Shown here: one piece after another, positions 9,390 through 19,300 of the stretch
Position numbering within the stretch: the stretch's first letter is position 1
How the letters are laid out: every line of letters begins with the position of its first letter
NCBI GenBank assembly: GCA_002811675.1
Contig: PDIM01010323.1
Span: 177,924 to 212,632, forward strand
Reading direction: 5' to 3'
DNA length: 34,709 bases
DNA from: Ichthyosporea sp. XGB-2017a
Lineage: Eukaryota; Opisthokonta; Ichthyosporea
Translations under genes and position numbers: made by a program
Notes under the pieces: generated by a model
What the model was told of the DNA's origin: nothing
Database searches by the model: none
The model's input: the letters and a program-made list of their open reading frames with translations, nothing else

Positions 9390-9390
9390 A
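9385..9390 (+). terminator. AATAAA overlapping the CD36-like stop codon
   Basis: The last codons read TAT GAA TAA followed by A, so the TAA stop is part of AATAAA. A second AATAAA at 9461-9466 could serve instead. Confidence 0.5.
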
Positions 9391-10277
9391 CAGCAAGTTG
9401 AGCCATCAATTTGAGCTATCCTCTCCTCCTCTCGTCTCCTTGTCCTCATACTTCTGAAACAATAAAAGCTACACTTGAAGCTTTTTAGGCAGGGCATCTA
9501 CACATGAGCAGCTACTATTCAGCTGTGGACGAGCGAAGCATAATTTTGGAGGGATAGGGGATGGAAGTTATCCTCGAAAAAAGTGACCATGATTTGGCCG
9601 GTCGATTATCATGTATAATTAATTCATGTACCGCTGATCTGCAGCGTTGCACCAATTCTAATTCTACCTCGCATTATAAAATTATTCTACTGCAAGCTGC
9701 TCCACCCTCGGCCAGCCCTCACAATTTCCAATAGCCCGATCTCCAGCCTAGATAATAGTACATAATACTGTACTTTTGGTCTTTGTCTCGCCCGCCTCCG
9801 CAATGGGAGTATGGGGCCGGGGTCGATGATCATCGGGGGCCGGGGGGTCATGTAGTGTTGCAGTTAATATTTCTCTGGCCGCGGTGCAGTTGTTGCTGTT
9901 GGGTGCCGTGTTGGTTTGTGGGTCTTGTCCTGTTCTTCCGTGTTGATCTGGAGAGTGGGGGATATATCTGTTGTCGATTCCTTTATTCCCTTCTAAGAGC
10001 TGAAGTAAGCGAGACGAGATCTGTTCGCTAATTTTTGTTTTGTGGTAACAAGCTGCACGACAGGGTTTGTGTTTTTTCAGTTTGAGAAGTTATTGATTTT
10101 ATCAATACTTAAATTGACAACTCATAGCATTTCAGTTGTTGAGGTGAAAGAAACTTCGCTTTTTGAAATTATTGTTCTGTTCTCTTCGTGTGGGCGGGGC
10201 TGTGTATTATAAGAAGCTTGCGTATCTGCCCAAAGGGTGTGGATTTTTATTTATTTATCTTATCCTCTGTCCATTAA
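9391..10277. other. Intergenic/leader region before the glycosyltransferase
   Basis: This spacer contains the CD36-like 3' end and a locally GC- and G-rich segment (about 9785-9960) unlike its surroundings. A TATAAG at about 10208-10213, roughly 65 nt before the ATG at 10278, is a candidate TATA element. The frame across 9783-10031 has no ATG at its start and no recognisable domain, so I do not call it a gene. Confidence 0.5.
9461..9466 (+). terminator. Second polyadenylation signal of the CD36-like gene
   Basis: A canonical AATAAA lies 72 nt beyond the stop codon, at an ordinary 3'-UTR distance. Confidence 0.55.
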
Positions 10278-13200
10278 ATGAAATCAATGAATGACCATTC
10301 TAGGCGAAGGCTTCCTTCAAAAGAATCTTTAAATATGCCTGAGTTAGATTCGGGTAGTGGACATTCAAGTTTAAGACTCTATCGAAGGGGCAAAGAGTTT
10401 TCGTTTTACCCTTTAGTACTCTTTGGAATACGGGTGTCGTGGTTAAAGGTGATTTTTTTTTATATTCTGGGGTTTCTGCTTGTTTCTTGTCTGTATTCCA
10501 TATTTTTGATTAATCAGGGCGATCCTAGTAGTGCGGGTCCGACCGTTATACCTCCAGATTCAGGATCAGGAAACTCGGGCAAAGACTTGGAGAAGCAAAG
10601 AAGCGTTGAGATCAAGGAGCAGCTTCAAAGATTGGCTGATGAAAATGCAAACCAAGCGATTAAGACGGAGCTTCATACGCCGCACTATCTTCCTGCTCAA
10701 GAACCAGCCTATCTAGATGTAACACTAGTCACCCAACTATCCCCGAATTATTTAGGTGATTTAGAAAAACTGGCAAATGAATGGGCTGGACCTATGTCGG
10801 CAGTTATTTATTGTAGGGAGCGTGTCAACAGTGTTAAGAATATGATAAGTAAGCTTCGAGCCTGTTCGCCAATGGTAAAGAACTTTGTTCATATACAGAT
10901 AGCATTTGCTCATTACTACGATTTTCAAATGGATGATGACATTTTGAACAAGGAAGATCATAAGTACACTTGTGATGGAATATATCATGACGATGGTGGA
11001 AAGGCTGAGAACTTCAAGCACATTTATCCTCAGAATAGACTTCGTAATATGGGAAGAAAAAATATCAAGACAGCGTTTTGTTTGGTGACAGATGCTGATA
11101 TTATTCCCAGTCCGGGCTTAAGATCTTCGTTTATAGATTATGCGTATAAAAGTGATCTTCTGAAGCTACGGAACCAAAAGGTGGATGTGTTGAAAACAGT
11201 TTGGATTGTACCAGTTTTCGAAATGAAGGCGGAATCAGAAGACGAAAAAATTCCTCAGTCGAAAGCACAGCTTACAAAGATGCACGAAGAAGGAATGGTG
11301 AGGCCTTTCTATTCTGCTATCATGAAAGAATTACAGGCCACGACAAACTATCCAAAGTTCTTTGTCTCCAATGGCACGTATGAAGTTCCCTATACAGATA
11401 GATATTTTTCCTACGAGCCTTTCTATATTTGCTGGTATGATGCACCACTATTCGATGAACGATTTGTTCGATGGGGATTTGATCGGCGAGCTCTTGTGTA
11501 CGAACTGTATATTAGAGGATATAGATTTGTTGTAATGGCGGATGAGTACCTCGTCCATGTGGGATTCAAAAACCATGTAAAAGAACAAAGCGTCATGGAG
11601 AACCATTACTTTAATGCGCCATTATGGGTAAAATTTAAGAAAGAGAAAGATGCTTTATTTAAGGAGAAGAATCTCCCTCCTTATACTGGCTTTAGCCACT
11701 CCATACAAGTAACTGATGGCAGATATTTAAGTATGAAAAATGCTGGTTCGATGGGAAATGGTGCTGCGTTATTCGTCAATCACATAGCCGATCCAACAAG
11801 TCGTAATGATACTAACTGGTACCTTAGTGACATTGGTGAAATAAGATTGAGAGCTAACCAAAAATGTTTGGTCATAGTAGGGGAACAACTGGAAGATGCG
11901 GCTGCCTTAGCGATGTGGAGCTGCCATGGTGGCATGAGTCAGCGCTGGTGGATTAATAACACTGATGTTGCTGGGTTTTCTTTGATTGTGTCGAGAATGC
12001 ATAATAAGTGCTTGACAATTAGTGATGAAGCTGTTGGTAAAAATAATGGTATTTATATAATGCCTTGTGCATCGGGTAAAGAAAATAAGCTGTTTGACCG
12101 GCAGTTGTGGAATGTTAAAGTAGGAACAAATGATCTTGTTTATGTTGAGCGAAACAATTCAGGAAGCAAAAATGGAACTAGCAGTCGTCGCGTAGAGTTG
12201 AGGCATTGGGCCAAAGATGAGCTTCTACAATGGTGTGTAAGCCATAATCTTAATGGAGAAGGGCGAAAGTCACTTGTAGCCCTGTCTGTTGGAGAGTGGT
12301 CAAAAGAAATTATAAATAGTAAGTACAATCCTTTTTTTTCATATGCTGTGAAGCTCGAAAACTTACTTTCATATTCCGTTTTCTAATGTGCTTGTATTAA
12401 TTGTATTTTTTGTAGATGTGGTTAAGTCCTTCGGGCTGGAGAATTTCGATTTTATCCTTTTCCACTATGACGACTCTGACTGGTCGGAATTTCAGTGGTA
12501 TTCTCAAGTGAAAAATGTGGTTAAGCCCGGATGGTTTAAATTTCAATTTGCTAAAGATTATCTCGGCCCAGAGGTTGTAAAAGGTTATGAATTTGTATAT
12601 TTATGGGATGATGACATCGCTGTAGACACTTTTAATGTTGAAGAGTTTAATTGCATAATGAGAAGGCATAATATTCAGATGGCACAACCAGCTCTGTATA
12701 CTGGCTCTAATTGGCACTGGAAGCTGACCCTTCAAAGAACCAATGTTATTGGGAGGTGGGTTGAAGGTGTTGAAGTCATGTGTATGGTTTTTTCAAGAGA
12801 AGCTTGGGTGAAGGTAAGAATACAATCACGCATTAAGAAACGGGTGCTGTTGTTTTTGAAATTGAATGTGGTTAATTTATCTAATGCATCTAATGCTGCT
12901 TTTTGTGTGTAAAATATAGGTTCATAGCCTTTTGGCAAGCACAGGCGATGGTAACTATATTTTAATTGGTTGGCAGATCGACCTTTTGCCATTGAAGTGT
13001 ATACTTGGGTTTGACAAAATTGCTATCATTGACCACACTGCCGTGATTCATGGACGAACTGGTATGACTGATGTTGTGACCAAACAAACGAAAACTACTG
13101 ACGGTAGAAAAGATGAAATCGCGGAAGCTGAAGCAGCAAAAAAGGCGGCACAAAAGGCGAAGGAGTTTGAGAACATTGTTGCCAATGATATTTCTTTAAC

Positions 13201-13420
13201 GGATGCCATATTTGATAGATATCCCAATTGTAAAGGCATTGAAGGGAATGGTGGGTATTTACCTGAATTCTATAGACAATGCTGGGACCCTACCAAGAAC
13301 ACGCACGGAAAAAACCTGTGGATGAAGATTCCTGATAAAGAATCTCGAGATTATTGGTTACGTCATAAATGCAACTCCCATCCTTTTGATATGCACAAAG
13401 ACTATGAAACCAATAAATGA
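10278..13420 (+). CDS. Type II membrane glycosyltransferase: GT49 - ricin B lectin - DUF707 fusion
   Basis: The coding sequence is join(10278..12318, 12416..12813, 12920..13420), 979 residues. Introns of 97 nt (GTAAGT...TTGTAG, phase 1) and 106 nt (GTAAGA...ATATAG, phase 0) keep the frame. A cytoplasmic N-terminus and one helix (about 56-78) predict a Golgi type II protein. Residues about 146-465 look like a GT49 domain (LARGE/B4GAT1 type): YPQNRLRNMGRKNIKTAFC, a D-A-D motif at 272-274, and EPFYICWYDAPLFDERFVRWG. Residues about 468-640 look like a ricin-type beta-trefoil with Q-x-W motifs (QRW 555, QLW 609). The remainder matches DUF707: FHYDDSDWSEFQWYS, an LWDDDIAVD acidic cluster at 745-747, GWQIDLLPL. 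It probably extends a glycan with two catalytic units; substrate and product are unknown. The last codons AAT AAA TGA form an AATAAA. Confidence 0.86.
12319..12415 (+). other. Glycosyltransferase intron 1 (97 nt)
   Basis: GTAAGT...TTTTTGTAG. Splicing joins the WSKEIIN segment directly to NVVKSFGLENFDFILFHY, restoring a continuous DUF707 start. Confidence 0.85.
12814..12919 (+). other. Glycosyltransferase intron 2 (106 nt)
   Basis: GTAAGA...ATATAG, phase 0. It sits inside the DUF707 domain and joins SREAWVK to VHSLLASTGDGNYIL. Confidence 0.8.
13412..13417 (+). terminator. AATAAA formed by the last two codons of the glycosyltransferase
   Basis: AAT AAA (Asn-Lys) directly precedes the TGA. No other plus-strand AATAAA is seen in the 25-bp gap before the IQUB stop. 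Confidence 0.5.
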
Positions 13421-13439
13421 AAAAAGTAGTTGATTTGTC

Positions 13440-13445
13440 TTTATT
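13440..13445 (-). terminator. IQUB polyadenylation signal AATAAA abutting the stop
   Basis: On the minus strand the gene ends TGA-AATAAA-GACA, the same arrangement as NUP42. Confidence 0.65.
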
Positions 13446-15695
13446 TCAGAGAGTGAAGCTTGACTTCCGCAGCATGTGTTGGTGGAATGGTCCAAACAAT
13501 TGTTTTGTCTTAAGGGGTTTGGAACGGTATTTTGCTTCTATCTCAGCCAACTGCTTGAAGAATTGCTTTGCTTGAAAGTGCTTCTGTTCTACTCTTTCTA
13601 TAAGCTCTGTTGAATAGAACGTTTCTTTCACAGAAGACTTTATATGGCCTTCTGCTTCAAATTCTGTAAGAACTATGCAGTTCCATGGCGATAGTGGCAC
13701 TGATTTGTTCCATCTTACAACCATTAAATCCTGGATCTGATTCCATCCACTTAATGCACTTTGCCCCCCCCATATCTTCTCCACTAAATGTTGCATATCG
13801 CCCTCTTGGATGAGATACAAAAGCTCATTTTCACCGTTTCTCTCTTCAACTATTCGGATCTTTTTAAGAAGCTCGACATAAAGCTTGTTGGCTTCTCTTT
13901 TGCCACCGAGATTTGCTTCGTATTGGCAGTTTTTACATCGGGTAAATTTCTTCATGACCATTTCAATCCTAAAGCTTGTTGACGGTAGATATTGGCAACA
14001 GGATCGGCAGTAATATACTTTGTATTTTCCGTGGATAGCTGTAAATTCTTCTAAATCCTTTTCATTGGTCGGGGGCACAGGCTGATGCACAGTCGAGGCA
14101 GGGTTGAATTCAGGAGTTTCAATGAATCTCCAAAACAAATTAGCTACTCTCCGCCTCAGACCGCCTAGTTTGTTTTTGCAAAGCCCCCGAAGGAGCATAT
14201 CTGCTTCCCTGTCTATCAGCGATACGATTTCGGTGGTCAAATCACACTTGAATTCTTTTACGGTATACTTAACCTGCAGTAGCACGTCAAGACGTTCATC
14301 TATGATGTTATGGTTACTAACAAGCGATTGATATAGGCACATTAGCTCCTTCGCGCGTAAGGTTACAGGAGTTTCCACTTCGCATATGGTCCCATTGTAT
14401 GCTGGCCACTTTTTGCTAGCCGACATTGCTTCCATTAATTTGATAATTGCCCTTTGTCTATTATCTTCATTCGCTTCAACTTTCAACCTGTCAAGGGCTG
14501 ATATGCATTTTGTTTCCTGAGCTAGAATATTCATTAGCTTAGCTTTTTTCTCATCTTCATCAAGATGAGGGTTAGAAATTTCTTCCAGCTCCCTGGCTCT
14601 CCACTCCTCTAATTCAGCATACAGGACCTCGAAGTCTTCTTTTGTTCGGGGGGCAATACGTCTGTTATGCGCTTTGACTTCCATGTCTTCGGCGCGAAGA
14701 CGACGCATTTCTTTCCACTCTCTTGCCATTTTATCTATATCATCTTTTCTTTGTCGAAAGTACCTTGCCCTTCTTCTTCCAAAGCACCCACGAACAAAGC
14801 TTTGTATTTTAATGGCCATGGCCGTTCTTTGGCAAAGCCAGTCTTGTGATGTAAAGTAAGGGCCAGGTTCCATCTCGTAGTCATCCGAAGTTGAAACATA
14901 CACGGAAGAGCTCGTCATTTGGGTGGAATTGTCACATTTAGTTTGTTGATGAACGCTTGCCTCGAAAACCGTTTGAGCATCTCTGCAAAACTTTTGCACG
15001 TCTGAATAATGCGATGACCTTTTGTACATTGTGTTTGTTGATGCATTGTGCAATTCTTTTCCATTTCTTTTATCTTTATATCCACCTAAAAACTGTTTTT
15101 CTGCTGTTTCAATTACTATTTGGACTGTTACGGTCTTCTCATATGTACTTTCGTCTCCCCTATCTCCGGCATAAATTTTCACTTCTAAAGAGCTTGGAAG
15201 ACTTTTTGGCTTAGAAAAAGCCTCGCTCGCTGCTTCGGAGGTGGCAGTGGTCGTTTTCGAGTTGCGAGGTTCGTCTTGTCCACTGTTTGTCTGCTCATTT
15301 ACGGAATCTTCTTCCTGTTTAATATACTCTTTCCCATCGCTGCTTTCATTTTTTTGCTCTGTTTGCATTGGCTCACTATTACCTTTAATTCCCTTTGCTA
15401 CTACTTCCGTTGTCACAACTCCATCTTCTGCTGAAGTAGCAGGTGCAAGGGCTTCCTCCGAGCCCTCTCTCTCTGACTTTTCAGTCTCACTAGTCTCTCC
15501 TAGTTGATGTGATTCTTCTTGTGATTTGCTTGAATTATCTTTTTCATGGTCTTCTTCATAATCTCCACTCATGCGCTGGCTAGCGATAGCTTCCTCAACC
15601 TTTTCCTCATTTTCCCCAAAGCCATCTAAGCTGTTCTCTTCGGCATCCCCCTGTTCTCCTCCATCAATTTCAACATTTGCTTCATTATCAGCCAT
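13446..15695 (-). CDS. IQUB: IQUB (IQ motif and ubiquitin-like domain protein) homologue, radial-spoke base factor
   Basis: This is an intron-free gene of 749 residues from the ATG at 15695 (MADNEANV); the open frame upstream has no ATG. Residues 1-160 are acidic and low-complexity. Conserved IQUB blocks follow: FLGGYKDKRNGKELHNAST (about 201), an IQ calmodulin-binding motif AIKIQSFVRGCFGRRRARY (about 294-312), TKEDFEVLYAELEEWRARE, paired CxxC motifs (CRSC...CKNC, about 565-592) and the C-terminal GGQSALSGW...LSPWNCIVLT block. In animals and Chlamydomonas (FAP253) IQUB is an adaptor at the base of radial spoke RS1. The N-terminal ubiquitin-like fold of animal IQUB is not recognisable. The gene is divergent from the inner-arm dynein gene, sharing about 700 bp, and convergent with the glycosyltransferase, 25 bp between stops. 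Confidence 0.88.
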   Translation of the reverse strand: MADNEANVEIDGGEQGDAEENSLDGFGENEEKVEEAIASQRMSGDYEEDHEKDNSSKSQEESHQLGETSETEKSEREGSEEALAPATSAEDGVVTTEVVAKGIKGNSEPMQTEQKNESSDGKEYIKQEEDSVNEQTNSGQDEPRNSKTTTATSEAASEAFSKPKSLPSSLEVKIYAGDRGDESTYEKTVTVQIVIETAEKQFLGGYKDKRNGKELHNASTNTMYKRSSHYSDVQKFCRDAQTVFEASVHQQTKCDNSTQMTSSSVYVSTSDDYEMEPGPYFTSQDWLCQRTAMAIKIQSFVRGCFGRRRARYFRQRKDDIDKMAREWKEMRRLRAEDMEVKAHNRRIAPRTKEDFEVLYAELEEWRARELEEISNPHLDEDEKKAKLMNILAQETKCISALDRLKVEANEDNRQRAIIKLMEAMSASKKWPAYNGTICEVETPVTLRAKELMCLYQSLVSNHNIIDERLDVLLQVKYTVKEFKCDLTTEIVSLIDREADMLLRGLCKNKLGGLRRRVANLFWRFIETPEFNPASTVHQPVPPTNEKDLEEFTAIHGKYKVYYCRSCCQYLPSTSFRIEMVMKKFTRCKNCQYEANLGGKREANKLYVELLKKIRIVEERNGENELLYLIQEGDMQHLVEKIWGGQSALSGWNQIQDLMVVRWNKSVPLSPWNCIVLTEFEAEGHIKSSVKETFYSTELIERVEQKHFQAKQFFKQLAEIEAKYRSKPLKTKQLFGPFHQHMLRKSSFTL

Positions 15696-15905
15696 TTTCA
15701 CGTACAGATTCTACAGATTCCCAAGTCTTCACAATCCCACCATTTATTCTCTAAGAACAGGATTCATAAGCCCAAATCCAGGACTCTTACCTCCATGTTT
15801 AAATTTCTACTTTTACCGTAGTGTAGTCGACGACGGACTCCAGTTTGTGTCTCCCCTAATAACCTTTGATATGTTTTTGCAATTTGTGCCAGAAAGTGGC
15901 ATGTG

Positions 15906-16020
15906 AACCAAATGAAGGGATCCTTTAGGGTTAGGTAGGGAGAGACTGAAATATAAATCCGCTCAGTACTCTCTTTCACAGTTTTTGTAAACAAGTCTCT
16001 ATAGCAACCAAATGAATGGG
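15906..16020 (+). repeat. Direct repeat AACCAAATGAA(G/T)GG, copies 100 bp apart
   Basis: The copies are at 15906-15919 and 16006-16019 and differ at one position. The second copy overlaps the 3' end of the X-box-like site. They could be paired protein-binding sites in the IQUB/dynein promoter. Confidence 0.5.
15995..16008 (+). promoter_or_regulatory. X-box-like (RFX) site GTCTCTATAGCAAC
   Basis: The site matches the ciliary X-box consensus RYYNYY-WW-RRNRAC at every position and lies between two axonemal genes. RFX factors are known mainly from opisthokonts and amoebozoans, so if this organism is a stramenopile the match may be chance or a different factor. Confidence 0.35.
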
Positions 16021-16398
16021 TCACAACTAATTTCCTTTTATGTTCTCCTTCTTCCTGTATACACAGGTCATGCTTTTTCCACCTCGTGTCAGCCTATGCA
16101 CTAGCAGTTACGTTTCCTCTAGCCTCCCCTCCCAGTCACCCGCGAGGCGCTCTGGTCTTAAAATGCAAGTGCTGGAGGGGGGGGACGAGGTATTTTAGAG
16201 AGGGCAAAAGATATCAGACAGAAAGAGATTTTAGAATAGAGAGTAGCAAGCTACATCCATGTATAGTTTCAGATTTGCTTTACACTAGATGAAAAGTAAC
16301 ACTTTCGATCGACGGTTTTCCCTTTTTTTCTTTGGATCAGACGTGAAGCTGCCCCGAATTGCTCAGGCTCATCAATTGTCTACGGCGCTAACCGAAAC

Positions 16399-19300
16399 AT
16401 GGAAAAGGAAAGCTTAAGTACTCGAAGGGGAACATTTTCCTCGGAGGCTAAAAAATGTCATAACAGGTTTGTGCGTTTTCCAACACTCCCCATAACATCT
16501 CCACAAGTTGTGGAAAATGAAACTTCTCGATATTTACAATCTCATCCACTGACAAAGTCAAATGCTTACCACCATGGAAAAATGCTAGAGTTTGATTCTT
16601 TAGACCATAACTTAAAGAATCTGGAGGCTAATAATCAAAGCTCTCTAGGAAATAGTCCTGCTCCTTCTGTGCATCTGAACAAACGCAAATGCCCTTGGAG
16701 CACTGAACTTGCAGATTTTGTTGCGGCGGAAGTACCTTTCGAAAAAGAAGTGGTTAAAAGGGGAAAAGAAAAGATAGTATTTGGCTTGGAGCTTCCACCC
16801 CTTCACCCTCCTTCTTCCTCGATGAGTGAGAAAGAACTTGAGCAATATCACGCAAAGAGACACAAAAAGTGGTATGATGAGGCATGCAGCAGTGTTAGGA
16901 AAACCCTTAAAAACGTTTCGTTTGAATTAGAAGATGCTGAAATTAGCATTGAAAATATTCAGATTCTCGGAAAAGCGCATACTGTAAACCATAGCGGAAA
17001 AAGTGTTGATGAGTACATTCGTGCTCTGAGGGGAAACTATGACACTCATTCAAGGGATTACATAATATCCAAATTGTTTTTCAACCCATACGAAGAATCC
17101 AGTGAAGGTGCGATTTCAAAGGAATCAAGAAGTCTCATAGCAAATGGTAGCGACTACATACACACTCGCATACCCTTTGAAAGAGCCCCGTGGAACAAAA
17201 ACTTCATCCAATCTAAGCGATATTTGGAAAGCAACTTTTATGTAACCAAATTAGCAGCGCTGTTGGTAAGGGACATCACTTCAGAGTATCTAAACCATCG
17301 TATTGTTGATATAAACACCACCCTTGAGTGGAGAATGCACCCCAAAGACAGTCCAATATTGACTGGAAAGCTTGTGGAGTGGATAAAGTACGGTGTACAG
17401 GACTCTGCCGAAATTTTAAAGGGAACGTGGTATGTTTCCGTAGCAGAGGTGTTAAACAATGAGACCAAAGCAGCAAGTTCAGGGTTGTTTGCGTGTATAA
17501 ACACACTAGCATATATATTTCTCACGGGTGTGCTCAAGCAGTCGCTGGAGGATTTGCCAACTCAACTTCTTGGAAATAACAAGGATGAAAATGGCGTTAA
17601 GCTTTCATTTACTCTGAAGCTTAAAGATAATCAAATCGTTCTCTATCCACCCTATGAGCAAGTTCTCGAGGAAATGCATGGGTTAGTTGATTCAATCACC
17701 CACTCTTTAGACTCTATACAAGAGTTTGGGTCTTTTACGAGTGTTATAGACATCGAAGGGAGTCTCTCCGAAATGGTAAGTTCATTAAAGCCCCGTTTTA
17801 TCCGTCCATATGTTTGTGAAAAGCTGTTATCGAGGATAAAAGAGCAAATCACAACTGCACTTAACGAGTGCCTCGAAAATATTGAAGAGATAAAGAAGAC
17901 ATATTCTGCATTTGAACATCTGATTTCTTCTAAAGCGGCCGAGGAAGCCGAATCCTATATTGAAGAAGAGCATTCCTTTGAAGAGTATGCGTCTAGAAGT
18001 GAAGATATGAAAAAAATGGCTAGTGCAATACGGAACAACCAAGAGAATAGTCATGAAGGCTCAATATTTTGTCTGTCCTGTGAGTCTTTAAATGAAGACA
18101 TTGCTGACATCGCTTTATGCTTAGCTGATAAGTATTTGCAAAAATACATTAGGAACTGCCAGAAGGAAAATTTAGAAATTCTTGATGCTTTTAATGAAAT
18201 TCAAAAAACTATTCAAACCAGGCCTTCATCTGTTGTAGACCTTATTAAACTTAAGGCGTTTCTCATCAAGGCAAACGATGAAATTTACCCGACGATGGTA
18301 GAAAAGGTTAAGCAGTTCCAAACAAAAATGATGTTCGTAATGGAAGCTTCAACAATTTCTAAAGAAGACATGGAAAAAAATAAGGAGGTTCTGCTTTGGC
18401 CGGGGAAGTTGCTTCCTTTGTTTGAAGATGCTGAGAATGGGTGCATAGAGCACACTCAAGAGTTTAGGAATTCGGTTTTTGAGAAGCAGCAAAAGAATTT
18501 ACGCGAACTAGAAGAATGCAAGAATATGATTGCTGACTTCAAAGAGGCAGGGGATATCGATGAACTGTCGCACTATGTAAAGCAAATGACCCAAGTCCAA
18601 AAGAAGATACAAAACCTAGAAGAAGAGATTCAACGTACCAACGAAGAAGAGGAAATGCTTAAATGGGACAAGAAATCTTATGAAGGGTTTGAAGACCTCT
18701 TGCCTGATCTACAGCCTTATCAAACTTTGTATATGCAATGTACGTTGTTCATGAAATCTTCTAAAAGATGGCTAGAAGGAATACTGGAAAATCTAGATGC
18801 TGAGCAAATTGAAACCGAGATTGACAATATCGGAAGAGAAATGCAAAAACTTGGAAAGATGTTTGCAAAGAATCCGAAGCCCCTTGTGCTGGTAATTGGA
18901 GTTAAGGCTAAACTGGAAGAATTTCGAAAACATCTGCCTCTCATTGCAGTTTATTGTAACAAGGGTATGCGCCCGAGGCATTGGGGAAAAGTAAGTGAAA
19001 TTGTAGGAGAAGAAATAATGCCCGACAACCTTACTTCTTTAGGTGAAATGCTCTCTCATGACTTTGGGGAGTACACAGCCCAATTGGAAGATGTAAGTGA
19101 TGGGGCAACAAAAGAGTATGGAATGGAAAAGGCTTTGCTTAAAATGCAGGAAGAGTGGACAGATGTCCAGTTTACTTTCGTTGAATACCGAGATTCTGGG
19201 ACATATATTTTGTCATCTGTCGACGATGTTCAGCTTCTTCTAGATGATCATATTGTTAAAACACAGACAATTAAAGGGTCACCATTTATTAAGCCTATTG

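Larger units (their letters stand above)
15696..16398. promoter_or_regulatory. Divergent promoter region of IQUB and the axonemal dynein heavy chain
   Basis: This 703-bp spacer separates the start codons of two axonemal genes. It holds a TTTAGGGTTAGG telobox-like string (15924-15935), a 100-bp-spaced direct repeat and an X-box-like site. No gene is seen in it. Confidence 0.6.

Noticed and set aside
9783-10031. GC-rich 82-codon frame before the glycosyltransferase
   Set aside because: It starts at TTG, has no domain and biased Cys/Trp content. More likely leader or promoter DNA.
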